From the NCBI GenBank assembly GCA_015494065.1, contig WGCA01000044.1, positions 1 to 64,000 on the forward strand: 64,000 nucleotides of DNA, read 5' to 3'. Shown in pieces: positions 56,150 to 64,000 of this stretch. Each line of letters begins with the position of its first letter. Position 1 is the first letter of the stretch. The translations under genes and the position numbers were made by a program. The notes below the pieces were generated by a model. That model did no database searches, was not told the origin of the DNA, and saw only the letters and a program-made list of their open reading frames with translations. Source of the stretch: Thermodesulfobacteriaceae bacterium. GTDB lineage: Bacteria; Desulfobacterota; Thermodesulfobacteria; Thermodesulfobacteriales; Thermodesulfatatoraceae.

Positions 56150-57001
56150 TTACACCTTTCGGCCCGTAAAATACACAAAGGCGTCTTCCAGATTTACCCT
56201 CCTGATCGTAATAGTCTGGCTTTTACCGGAGAGTTCCAGGGCGAATCTTTCGGCTGCCTCCCGGCTCCTGAAATATCTGGTCTCAAGGCCCTCTTCCTGG
56301 ACCACGTCCACCGCAAATTTGCCCAGTCTGGCTATCAGGGCCTTGGGGGTGTCTTCGATGACGATCTGTCCCCTGTCAATAAAGGCCACTCGGTCCGCTA
56401 GAAACTCGGCCTCTTCGATGTAATGGGTGGTGAGGAAGATGGTGGTGCCCCGTTGTTGGATACGTTTGATAAGCCCCCACAGCTTGCGCCTGATGTGGGG
56501 ATCAAGCCCCACGGTGGGTTCGTCGAGGAAAAGGATTTTGGGCCGGTGGAGCAGGGCCCGGATAATGAGGAGCCTGCGACGCATACCCCCGGATAGGGTG
56601 CGGACTTTGTGGTTTTTGCGGGGCAGGAGATCGGCAAAGGCGAGCAACTCTTCCGCCCGCTTTCTTATTTCCCTTTGGCTGAGACCATAAAGGAGGCCAT
56701 GGATGAAGAGGTTTTCGTAAAGGGTCAATTCCAGGTCGAGGTTGATGGTCTGAGGCACGAGGCCGGCCAGCTTTTTGGCCTTTACGGGCTCACCAAAGAC
56801 GTCCACTTCAAAAAAGAAGGCCCTGCCCGCGGTGGGTCTGGTAAGCCCGGAAAGGATCCGGATAGTGGTGGTCTTCCCCGCCCCGTTTGGGCCCAAAAAG
56901 GCGAAGAGGATCTGGGGGGCGATGCGAAAAGATACGCCGCGTAAGGCCTTTATCGGCCCGTACTCCTTGACCAGATTTTCTACCCGGACGGCGTCCACCA
57001 A
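56150..57001 (-). CDS. ABC transporter ATP-binding protein (DrrA/CcmA-like)
   Basis: 283 aa. Walker A FLGPNGAGKTTTIRIL, signature LSGGMRRRLLIIRAL, Walker B ILFLDEPTVGLDP, H-loop FLTTHYIEEAEFLADR. A C-terminal regulatory tail follows (residues ~225-283). It starts 2 nt after the leuS stop and ends 4 nt before the permease start, so leuS-ATPase-permease are one transcript. Confidence 0.92.
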   Translation of the reverse strand: MVDAVRVENLVKEYGPIKALRGVSFRIAPQILFAFLGPNGAGKTTTIRILSGLTRPTAGRAFFFEVDVFGEPVKAKKLAGLVPQTINLDLELTLYENLFIHGLLYGLSQREIRKRAEELLAFADLLPRKNHKVRTLSGGMRRRLLIIRALLHRPKILFLDEPTVGLDPHIRRKLWGLIKRIQQRGTTIFLTTHYIEEAEFLADRVAFIDRGQIVIEDTPKALIARLGKFAVDVVQEEGLETRYFRSREAAERFALELSGKSQTITIRRVNLEDAFVYFTGRKV

Positions 57002-57003
57002 CT

Positions 57004-59598
57004 TTAGCGGGCCACAAAATTGATAAGGCGACCGGGGACGAAAATGACCTTTTTGATCTCCTTGCCTTCCAGGTGGCGTCTCACCTTTTCACTTTTGAGG
57101 GCTAGGTCCTTGATTTCTTGTTCCCCGGCCTCCACCGGGACCCTTAGCTGATCCCGCACCTTGCCGTTCACCTGGACCACGATGTTTATCTCTTCAGCCT
57201 TAAGGGCCTCTTCCTGGGGTGCGGGCCAGGGGGCTTCGGCGATCAGTCTCTCGTGTCCCAACCTCTCCCAGAGCTCTTCACAGAGGTGAGGGGCCATGGG
57301 GGAAAGGAGCAGGAGGATGGTTTCCACCGTCTCCCTCATGACCGCCCAGAAGGGGCCGGCGGGTTTTTCTTTGTTCAAAATTTCGAAACAGAGGTTTACC
57401 AGTTCCATAACCGCGGCGATAGCGGTGTTGAAGTGGTAGCGTTCTTCTATGTCTTCCGTCACCTTTTTTATGGTCTGGTGGGTTTTACGCCTGAGTTCTT
57501 TAAGATGGGCGGGAAGTTCCTGCTGAGATCCCTCGTAAGGTAAGACCCGCTTTAATTCCTCAAGATTTTCTTCTACCAGACGGAAGACCCGCTGGAGAAA
57601 ACGAAAGGCCCCTTCCAGGCCCTGCTCGCTCCATTCCAGGTCCCTTTCCGGGGGCGCCGCAAAGAGGATAAAGAGTCTTACCGCGTCGGCCCCGTAACGG
57701 CTGATCATCTCCCCAGGGTCGACCACGTTACATTTGCTCTTGGACATCTTTTCAAAACGGCCTATCTCGACCTTAGCCCCGCAGCCTTCTTTGAGACAGG
57801 TCCCTTCCGGGGAGACCTCTTCCGGGTAAAGCCATCCGTGGCGGGGACAACGGTAGGTCTCTTTTAAGACCATGCCCTGGGTCAGGAGACGGTCAAAGGG
57901 TTCGTCCAGGTCGAGGTAGCCAAGGTCCCTGAGTACCTTGGTAAAAAAGCGGGCGTAGAGGAGGTGTAAAATGGCGTGCTCTATGCCCCCGATATACTGG
58001 TCTACGGGAAGCCAGTAGGAGACCCGTTCTTTATCAAGGGGTTCCCGAGCCTTGGGACAGGCAAAACGGGCAAAGTACCAAGAAGATTCCACAAAGGTAT
58101 CAAAGGTATCTGTTTCCCGGCGAGCCGGTTTGCCGCACCGGGGGCACGTCGTCTCCACAAAGGATTTGAGGCGGGGCAGGGGGGAGCGCCCCTTCTCGTC
58201 CAGTTCCGCTTCAAGAGGGAGTTTCACCGGTAAATTTTCTATTTTTTCCGGTACGATACCACAGTCGGCACAGTAGATGACCGGGATGGGGCAGCCCCAA
58301 TAACGCTGGCGTGAAACCCCCCAGTCACGCAGGCGGTAGGTGATCTTCTTGCGCCCCAGGCCTTTTTCTTCCAGATAAGCCACCACTTTCTTTTTGCCCT
58401 CTTCGCTTGGCAGCCCGGAGAAGGGCCCTGAATTCACCATTACCCCCGGCTCTTCGTAGGCTCTATCAAGCTTTGCAGGGTCCAGCTCCTGGTCTTCCGG
58501 CTTAATGACCACTTTAACGGGCAGACCGTATTTTTGGGCAAATTCAAAGTCCCGCTGGTCGTGGGCCGGCACCCCCATGACCGCCCCAGTCCCGTATTCC
58601 ATGAGGACAAAATTGGCGGCAAAGACAGGAATCTTTTCTCCGGTTAAGGGATGCCTAGCGTAGGCCTTAAGAAAAAGGCCTTTTTTCTCAAAAAGCCCTT
58701 CTTCTATCTGACGCCTGGCCCGCCTTGTCTCCTCTAAAAAGGCCTCAAATTCCTTCAGGAGTTCCGCATCTTGCGCCGCAAGTTTCCGGGCCAGGGGATG
58801 TTCCGGGGAAAGGCTGACAAAGGTTACTCCGTAAATGGTATCCGGCCTGGTGGTGAAGACCGTAATCTCTCCTTCTTTCTCCACCAGGGGGAAACGGATC
58901 TCCGCCCCCTCGCTTTTGCCGATCCAGTTGATTTGCATGGAAAGGACTTTGTCAGGCCATTTCCCCCTCAGCTTTTCTATGTCTTGCAGGAGTTCTTCCG
59001 CGTAGGCAGTAATTTTGAGAAACCAGCCCTCCATTTCCTTCTGGATGACCTCTTCCCCGCACCGCCAGCACCGTCCTTCTTCCACCTGTTCGTTGGCCAG
59101 CACGGTCTGACAGTGTTCACACCAGTTAACGGTGGTCTTTTTACGGTAGGCCAGGCCCCGTTCCAGCATTTCGATAAAAAAACGTTGTTCGTGCTGGTAA
59201 TAATCGGGGTCACAGGTGGCGAATTCTCTTTCCCAGTCATAAGAGAGGCCGAGGCGCTTTAACTGGCGACGCATATAGGCGATATTTTCGTAGGTCCACT
59301 GGGCGGGGTGGGTGCCGTGTTTTAAAGCGGCGTTTTCGGCAGGCAACCCGAAAGCGTCCCATCCCATGGGGTGGAGGACATTTTGCCCCTGCATGCGGCG
59401 GAAACGGGCGATCACGTCTCCGATGGAATAATTGCGCACGTGCCCCATATGGATCCGGCCGGAGGGATAGGGGAACATCTCCAGTACGTAATATTTGGGT
59501 CTTGAAGGGTCCAGGTCTTTGGCCTTAAAGACCTGCCTTTTTTCCCATACCTCCTGCCACTTTTTTTCGATGGCCTCAAAATCGTATTTGCGCGCCAT
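57004..59598 (-). CDS. leuS: Leucyl-tRNA synthetase
   Basis: 864 aa class I synthetase with CP1 editing domain. [18 protein letters not shown] is the HIGH region, [16 protein letters not shown] the editing-site signature, and [14 protein letters not shown] the KMSKS loop. Zinc-type Cys groups occur in the CP core (CEHC...[19 protein letters not shown]). C-terminal domain ends [17 protein letters not shown]. Full length. Confidence 0.98.
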   Translation of the reverse strand: MARKYDFEAIEKKWQEVWEKRQVFKAKDLDPSRPKYYVLEMFPYPSGRIHMGHVRNYSIGDVIARFRRMQGQNVLHPMGWDAFGLPAENAALKHGTHPAQWTYENIAYMRRQLKRLGLSYDWEREFATCDPDYYQHEQRFFIEMLERGLAYRKKTTVNWCEHCQTVLANEQVEEGRCWRCGEEVIQKEMEGWFLKITAYAEELLQDIEKLRGKWPDKVLSMQINWIGKSEGAEIRFPLVEKEGEITVFTTRPDTIYGVTFVSLSPEHPLARKLAAQDAELLKEFEAFLEETRRARRQIEEGLFEKKGLFLKAYARHPLTGEKIPVFAANFVLMEYGTGAVMGVPAHDQRDFEFAQKYGLPVKVVIKPEDQELDPAKLDRAYEEPGVMVNSGPFSGLPSEEGKKKVVAYLEEKGLGRKKITYRLRDWGVSRQRYWGCPIPVIYCADCGIVPEKIENLPVKLPLEAELDEKGRSPLPRLKSFVETTCPRCGKPARRETDTFDTFVESSWYFARFACPKAREPLDKERVSYWLPVDQYIGGIEHAILHLLYARFFTKVLRDLGYLDLDEPFDRLLTQGMVLKETYRCPRHGWLYPEEVSPEGTCLKEGCGAKVEIGRFEKMSKSKCNVVDPGEMISRYGADAVRLFILFAAPPERDLEWSEQGLEGAFRFLQRVFRLVEENLEELKRVLPYEGSQQELPAHLKELRRKTHQTIKKVTEDIEERYHFNTAIAAVMELVNLCFEILNKEKPAGPFWAVMRETVETILLLLSPMAPHLCEELWERLGHERLIAEAPWPAPQEEALKAEEINIVVQVNGKVRDQLRVPVEAGEQEIKDLALKSEKVRRHLEGKEIKKVIFVPGRLINFVAR

Positions 59599-59622
59599 AG
59601 CGCCCCGCCTCCTTGGCTGGTT

Positions 59623-60849
59623 TTAGAGTTCTTTGATCTTCTCCACCACGTATTGGCCAAATTCAGAGCACTTTACCTCTTTGGCCCCTTCAATTTGCCG
59701 GGCCAGGTCGTAGGTGACCACCTTGTCCTGCACGGCCCGGGAAATACCTTCCCAGATGAGATCTTTTACTTCTTTCCAGCCTAGATATTCAAACATCATG
59801 GCCCCCGAGAGGATGACCGAGCTCGGGTTTACCTTGTCTTGCCCAGCGTATTTAGGGGCGGAGCCGTGGGTGGCCTCAAATACGGCGTAGCCGTCTCCGA
59901 TATTGGCCCCGGGGGCCATACCAAGCCCACCGACCTGGGCGGCCAGGGCGTCGGACATGTAGTCACCGTTAAGGTTGGGCATGGCCAGGACGTCGTATTC
60001 CGCCGGGCGCAGGAGGGCCCACTGAAACATGGCGTCGGCGATGCGGTCGTTGATAAGGATTTTACCTTCCGGGAGCTGGCCCCCGTATTTTTCCCAGAGT
60101 TCTTCTTCGGTCACAGTAACGTCGCCGAATTCTTCTTTGGCCAGCTCATACCCCCAGTTCCGAAAGGCACCTTCGGTGAATTTCATGATATTGCCTTTGT
60201 GCACTAGGGTCACGCTCTTGCGCCCGTGCTCCAGGGCGTATTGGATGGCCTTGCGCACGTGCCGTCTGGTGCCAAAACGGCTTATGGGTTTGAGGCCGAT
60301 GCCTGAATCTTCCCGGATTTCTTGGCCAAGTTCTTCTTTTACAAAGGCGATGATCTTTTTGGCCTCAGGGGAGCCTGCTTCCCACTCAAGTCCCGCGTAG
60401 ACGTCTTCGGTATTTTCCCGAAAGACTACCATGTCCACTAGTTCGGGGTGTTTGACCGGGCTGGGGACCCCGGGGACCCATTTCACCGGGCGCACGCAGG
60501 AATAGAGATCAAGCACCTGTCTGATGGTCACGTTCAGGCTCCGGAAGCCTCCCCCCACCGGGGTAGTCAGGGGGCCCTTGATGGAGACCACGTGTTCCCG
60601 CATGGCTTGAAGGGTTTCCTCCGGAAGATACTGACCGGTCTCTTTATAGGCCTTTTCCCCGGCCAGAATTTCTTTCCAGTGGACTTTGCGTTTCCCTCCA
60701 TAAGCCTTTTCCACGGCGGCATTCCACACGGGGATGGCCGCCCGCATAATATCAGGGCCGGTGCCATCACCTTCAATGTAAGGAATGATTGGCTCGTCAG
60801 GGACTATAAGCTTGTGATCTTCGGTGAGTCTTATTTTTTCGGCCGCCAT
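59623..60849 (-). CDS. icd: Isocitrate dehydrogenase, NADP-type
   Basis: 408 aa, E. coli Icd-like. Substrate site [16 protein letters not shown], metal region [34 protein letters not shown]. Residues matching the NADP-selecting set of the E. coli enzyme are kept (Lys-Tyr in APKYAG; Tyr...Arg in TYDLAR), so NADP is the expected cofactor. Start ATG 60849 has an AGGAGG RBS. Provides 2-oxoglutarate for biosynthesis. Confidence 0.96.
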   Translation of the reverse strand: MAAEKIRLTEDHKLIVPDEPIIPYIEGDGTGPDIMRAAIPVWNAAVEKAYGGKRKVHWKEILAGEKAYKETGQYLPEETLQAMREHVVSIKGPLTTPVGGGFRSLNVTIRQVLDLYSCVRPVKWVPGVPSPVKHPELVDMVVFRENTEDVYAGLEWEAGSPEAKKIIAFVKEELGQEIREDSGIGLKPISRFGTRRHVRKAIQYALEHGRKSVTLVHKGNIMKFTEGAFRNWGYELAKEEFGDVTVTEEELWEKYGGQLPEGKILINDRIADAMFQWALLRPAEYDVLAMPNLNGDYMSDALAAQVGGLGMAPGANIGDGYAVFEATHGSAPKYAGQDKVNPSSVILSGAMMFEYLGWKEVKDLIWEGISRAVQDKVVTYDLARQIEGAKEVKCSEFGQYVVEKIKEL

Positions 60850-60922
60850 ATTCCCTCCTTATCTTCCAAAACTGTGGTTGCGCGTCTTTTAAAACATGGA
60901 TCGCCTATGATATCAACAAATT

Positions 60923-61759
60923 ATGTCTTATAAACAGCTGCCGGAATATTGTCGTCCCTGTTTGGAAAGATTGGCGCGTCAGGCCATGAGTCTGGCGTGT
61001 TCCCCTGCCAAAGAACATTTAGAGCTTGCCCTGGCCTGGCTTGATGAGCTTTACAGCCCGGAAATCCCGCCTCCGGTGATAGCTTCCCGTTTGCATAAGC
61101 GAATCAAAAAATACTGCGCCAATGAAGACCCTTACGCCCCCCTAAAAGAAAAAGAGATAGCCCTGGCACGCCAGATAGTGCCGAAACTCCGACCCCGTTA
61201 CGAAAGAGAGCCCGGTAAACTCTTCTATTTTTCCCTTTTGGGCAACGCCATAGATTTTTTTAGGCCCTACCCGGAGATAAAGGCGGCCTTTGAGGCCGGG
61301 GTCACCCTGGCCATAGATCATCTCCCCTCTTTGCTTAAAAGGTTAGAGATGGCCCGTACCTTTCTCCTGCTTGCGGATAACGCCGGCGAAGTCTTCTTTG
61401 ACCTGCCCCTACTTTCCTTCCTTAGGAAACGGGGCCTTGAGGTCTTTTACGCCGTAAAGCCTAAACCCATCCAGAACGACCTTTCTCTGGCCGATCTTCA
61501 ATGGCTTGGGCTTTCTCTTCCAGCCCAAGTAGTCTCCACCGGGGCCGAAATGGTAGGGCTTTTGCTTGAAGAGGCCTCTTCTTCTTTTAAGGAGCTTTAT
61601 TTTGGGGCCGACGTGGTGGTGGCTAAGGGGATGGGGCATTTTGAGACCATAGTTAATGAGCCTCAAAGGGAGCTATTTTTCCTCCTCTGTGCTAAATGTG
61701 TCCCGGTGGCCCTGGCCCTCGGGGTAAAGGTAAACGACTATGTGATCTCTAAGTCATGA
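60923..61759 (+). CDS. DUF89/ARMT1-like damage-control phosphatase
   Basis: 278 aa. N-terminal CxxC (EYCRPCLERLARQAM), the family motif LLLADNAGEVFFDLPLL (DNAGE, metal binding), YAVKPKPIQNDLSLADL and VVVAKGMGHFETI match DUF89 subfamily I proteins, which hydrolyse aberrant phosphorylated metabolites in a metal-dependent way. No Shine-Dalgarno precedes the ATG. Stop overlaps the next gene start (ATGA). Confidence 0.88.
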   Translation: MSYKQLPEYCRPCLERLARQAMSLACSPAKEHLELALAWLDELYSPEIPPPVIASRLHKRIKKYCANEDPYAPLKEKEIALARQIVPKLRPRYEREPGKLFYFSLLGNAIDFFRPYPEIKAAFEAGVTLAIDHLPSLLKRLEMARTFLLLADNAGEVFFDLPLLSFLRKRGLEVFYAVKPKPIQNDLSLADLQWLGLSLPAQVVSTGAEMVGLLLEEASSSFKELYFGADVVVAKGMGHFETIVNEPQRELFFLLCAKCVPVALALGVKVNDYVISKS

Positions 61760-62091
61760 AAAGGGGCTTTATACCGGTTACTTGTCATTGTGCCCTTTTA
61801 GCCGTCCTCTACGTGTTGACCTTTGTCCTTTCAAACCTTGACGGCTACCTGACTCTTCTTTGTTTGGAAACCGGGCTTTGTAAAGAACAAAACCCTTTTA
61901 TGCGCTGGGCCCTTAATGTTTCTCCTTTGTTTTTTCTGGTGGTCAAAAATCTGGCCGTGGGCGTCTTCGGGGCGGTGCTTTTTGGCATCGGAGTGCGTTA
62001 TCAAAAAAGGCTGGTTCTCCTTTCTTTTATCTTTCTCTTTTTCTGTTATTTGTGGGTGGTAGTGTTCCATTTTTATTTTTGGTGGGCCTAA
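61756..62091 (+). CDS. Small membrane protein, DUF5658-like
   Basis: 111 aa with three helices (LLAVLYVLTFVLSNLDGYLT, FFLVVKNLAVGVFGAVLFGI, LLSFIFLFFCYLWVVVFHFYF). The pattern D-x3-T-like (NLDGYLTLL) followed by ETGLCKEQNPFMRWAL fits DUF5658. Function unknown. Translationally coupled to the DUF89 gene. Confidence 0.7.
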   Translation: MKRGFIPVTCHCALLAVLYVLTFVLSNLDGYLTLLCLETGLCKEQNPFMRWALNVSPLFFLVVKNLAVGVFGAVLFGIGVRYQKRLVLLSFIFLFFCYLWVVVFHFYFWWA

Positions 62092-62103
62092 ATTTAAAAA
62101 AAT

Positions 62104-62148
62104 TCCTCCCTGGCCGAATATTTTTATTAACAACGGCGTAAGGGAGGA
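62104..62148 (+). promoter_or_regulatory. 5' leader hairpin that could hide the RBS of the GGDEF gene
   Basis: TCCTCCCT (62104-62111) is complementary to AGGGAGGA (62141-62148), which is the Shine-Dalgarno sequence just before ATG 62152. An inner stem GCCG (62113-62116)/CGGC (62134-62137) extends the pairing, leaving an AU-rich 17-nt loop. Such a fold would block initiation until melted or remodelled. Confidence 0.6.
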
Positions 62149-62151
62149 GAT

Positions 62152-63006
62152 ATGTTTGACGGGATAGAGAACAGGGAAACCTTTGTTCCCCACGCCACCG
62201 AGGCCGAAAGCTTTAAAGCTAAACTGGAGGCCGAAAGAGAAGCCTTGCTTAGCGCTTGGATCGCCTTTCTCGAATTACAAAGGGCCAAAAAAGTCCCCTT
62301 TCCTCCCCAGTATGCCGACGCCTTCTACGCCGCCACCAAAATCAAAAAGAAGGACAATTACATTTTGAATCTCCTGGTAGAAGGCAAGGACATCTTCTCC
62401 TCACTGCTTGACAAAATTAATCCTGACATAGCGGCCCGTCTGGGCCTGGGCGAAGAACTCAATAGGATTACCAATTATCTCCAGCGTATTGAGGAGCTGG
62501 AAAGGGAACTTTCCTTCCTCAAAGAGAGTTTCTTGCGGGACAAATTAACCGGTCTCTGGAACGAAAATGCTCTGGAAAAATTCTTCAACGAAGTGGTCAT
62601 GCAAAACATCTTCGAAGAAGACTATCTCCTCTGTTACTTTGACCTGGACAATTTCAAGGCTGTAAACGACCACTATGGTCATAAGATGGGAGACAGGACG
62701 CTGGTGGCCTTTGCCCAATTTTTAAAAAGCAACCTCAAGCCCAAAGACTTTCCCTGTCGCCTCCACGGAGACGAATTCGCCGCCGTGGTGGTAGGGGTAA
62801 CCATCGATAAATTTTTGCCTTTTATGGAGACCCTCTACGAGAAGGGGCTGACCCTCAAATTTCCCGACGGAATCCGCACCATCAAATTTTCCGTAGGGAT
62901 TACCAACGTCATCGCCTCAGATACCCTGGGCAAGGCCCTTGAGCGGGCCGATTTTTCCATGTACTGGTGCAAAGAAAACAAAAAGCTAAAGCCGGTGCGC
63001 GTTTAG
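62152..63006 (+). CDS. GGDEF-domain protein (diguanylate cyclase, variant HGDEF motif)
   Basis: 284 aa, soluble. An N-terminal helical region (residues ~15-125) precedes the GGDEF domain from KLTGLWNENALEKFF-type start (RDKLTGLWNENAL). Metal/substrate residues FDLDNFKAVNDHYGHKMGD are intact. The active-site loop reads RLHGDEFAAVV, so the first Gly is His205. No RxxD inhibitory site is obvious. SVGIT and ERADFSMYWCKE complete the fold. c-di-GMP synthesis is likely but unproven. Ends overlap convergent miaA by 21 nt. Confidence 0.87.
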   Translation: MFDGIENRETFVPHATEAESFKAKLEAEREALLSAWIAFLELQRAKKVPFPPQYADAFYAATKIKKKDNYILNLLVEGKDIFSSLLDKINPDIAARLGLGEELNRITNYLQRIEELERELSFLKESFLRDKLTGLWNENALEKFFNEVVMQNIFEEDYLLCYFDLDNFKAVNDHYGHKMGDRTLVAFAQFLKSNLKPKDFPCRLHGDEFAAVVVGVTIDKFLPFMETLYEKGLTLKFPDGIRTIKFSVGITNVIASDTLGKALERADFSMYWCKENKKLKPVRV

Positions 63007-63948
63007 GTATTCCTGAGCCAATTTTAGTATTTTTTCTTTCTCATCCGGGTGAAACCAGTGGATATCCTTTTCCTTGCGGAACCAGCTAAGCTGCCGTTTG
63101 GCGTAATGGCGGGTATCGCGCTTCATAAGGCGCACGGCCTCCTCAAAAGAAAGGGCCCCTTTCAGATAGGCGATCATGTGGCGGTAGCCTATGGCCCTTA
63201 AGGGCTTAAGGGTAGGAGAATATCCTTTAGCGAGAATTTCTTTTATCTCTTCGAGAAGACCCGCTTCAAGCATTTTGTCTACCCGGGCGTCAAGACGCTG
63301 GTAGAGCTCTTTTCGGGGTAGAGTAAGGCCTATTTTGAGACAGGGGTAACGCTTTCTGGCAAAGGCGTGCTCCTTGGCCAGGGAGGAGAAGGTCTTTCCC
63401 GTAGTGTAATACACCTCAAGGGCCCTTAGGATACGCACCCTGTCCCGGGGTGAGATCTTTTGGGCGTAGAAAGGGTCTATTCCTTTGAGCTCTTCATATA
63501 GAGAGGTCAGCCCTTCTTTTTCCAGACGTTCTCTTAGTTTTTCCCGGATGGCCCCTACCTCTCCCACTTCAAAGAGCCCGTGAAGGAGGGCCCGGAGGTA
63601 AAGGCCGGTTCCCCCGGCCAGGATGGGTTGTTTGCCACGTTTGGCAAGATCAGCTATAACCCGGTCCGCCAGCTCTACGAAACGGGCGGCGTTGAATTCC
63701 TCATCCAGCTCCAGGATACCCAAGAGGTGGTGGGGAGCTCGGGCCAGCTCCTCCAGGCTTGGTTTGGCCGCCCCGATGTTCAGGTGTTTGTAGACCTGTA
63801 CGGAATCAAAATTTATGACTTCGCCCCTTAATCTTTCTGCCAAAAATACGGCTACCTCCGTCTTGCCCACACCGGTAGGGCCTACCACGGCGATCAGGGG
63901 GATATCCTTTTCAAAGGGGGCGTCCGAGTCTTTTTCTGACCTCTTCAA
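62986..63948 (-). CDS. miaA: tRNA dimethylallyltransferase
   Basis: Adds dimethylallyl to A37 of tRNAs reading UNN codons. Core motifs: AVVGPTGVGKTEVAVFLAERL (P-loop), NFDSVQVYKHLNIGAAKP, LAGGTGLYLRALLHG, PRDRVRILRALEVYYTTGK and RDTRHYAKRQLSWFRKE. The tracked start (TTG 63993) and the frame are open to the window edge. TTG 63948 after a GGAG motif gives a normal length of about 320 aa, but an upstream start or fusion outside the window cannot be excluded. Confidence 0.9.
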   Translation of the reverse strand: MKRSEKDSDAPFEKDIPLIAVVGPTGVGKTEVAVFLAERLRGEVINFDSVQVYKHLNIGAAKPSLEELARAPHHLLGILELDEEFNAARFVELADRVIADLAKRGKQPILAGGTGLYLRALLHGLFEVGEVGAIREKLRERLEKEGLTSLYEELKGIDPFYAQKISPRDRVRILRALEVYYTTGKTFSSLAKEHAFARKRYPCLKIGLTLPRKELYQRLDARVDKMLEAGLLEEIKEILAKGYSPTLKPLRAIGYRHMIAYLKGALSFEEAVRLMKRDTRHYAKRQLSWFRKEKDIHWFHPDEKEKILKLAQEYLNAHRL

Positions 63949-64000
63949 GGCTGATACTCCAGGATATAGGTCGGCCGTGGGGGCATCTTTCAAGCCGTTT

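Overview
The window looks like a chromosomal segment of a thermophilic, Gram-negative, dissimilatory sulfur-metabolising bacterium. The closest fit is the Thermodesulfobacteria group (Thermodesulfatator/Thermosulfurimonas-like). That is an inference from gene content, not a database match. The evidence is dsrA-dsrB-dsrD (reductive-type dissimilatory sulfite reductase plus DsrD), an outer-membrane lipid A pathway (lpxK, msbA), lgt, flagellar motAB, a TrmI-type tRNA m1A58 methyltransferase, an archaeal-looking HAD protein and very tight gene packing. No rRNA, tRNA, CRISPR array, insertion sequence, prophage or attachment site was seen. No gene-free stretch exceeds 300 bases. The longest are about 240 bp before serS and about 180 bp before dsrA.

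Layout. 1-7.8 kb: end of an HD-domain hydrolase, ddl, plsC and cobJ (minus strand), a hybrid histidine kinase, a NagZ-like glycosidase and a PpiD-like foldase. 7.8-13.2 kb: carB, then a motA-motB-PilZ operon. 13.2-24.6 kb: a B12-type radical SAM protein, galE, then a long minus-strand block read as prmA-rsmE, htpX, msbA-lpxK-sfsA and a secreted TIGR03790-like protein; a membrane M23 peptidase diverges from prmA. 24.6-28.9 kb: a Gld-type ABC exporter (ATPase, fused permease/GldG protein, DUF4340 protein). 28.9-34.5 kb: a minus-strand operon mglB-mglA-unknown 439-aa protein-TPR/PilB-like ATPase, with a divergent HDOD gene. 34.5-37.6 kb: dsrABD with its own promoter candidate and a bidirectional terminator. 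37.6-43.7 kb: a minus-strand operon of an EhaR-like HAD protein, rhomboid protease, SDH-type serine proteinase, M18 aminopeptidase, trmI and a class II aldolase. 43.8-51.4 kb: psiE-like gene, guaA, second hybrid kinase, rubrerythrin, gpsA, APH/AAA kinase fusion, BioG-like esterase. 51.4-64 kb: serS, Na+/Ca2+ exchanger, lgt, HTH protein, ABC-2 exporter pair behind leuS, icd, DUF89 phosphatase, DUF5658 protein, a GGDEF protein and miaA.

How genes work together. Three products carry cyclic-di-GMP related domains: a GGDEF protein, a PilZ protein in the stator operon, and an MshEN-like domain in the pilus-type ATPase. The MglA/MglB pair sits in one translationally coupled operon with that ATPase and an unrecognised linker protein, which suggests a polarity or type IV pilus control module. 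This is the strongest candidate for an undescribed system in the window. Its divergent regulatory region is symmetric about its exact centre.

Other structure includes RNA hairpins in the leaders of motA and the GGDEF gene that could hide their ribosome binding sites, a terminator-like hairpin between dsrA and dsrB, and seven convergent gene pairs whose 3' ends overlap.
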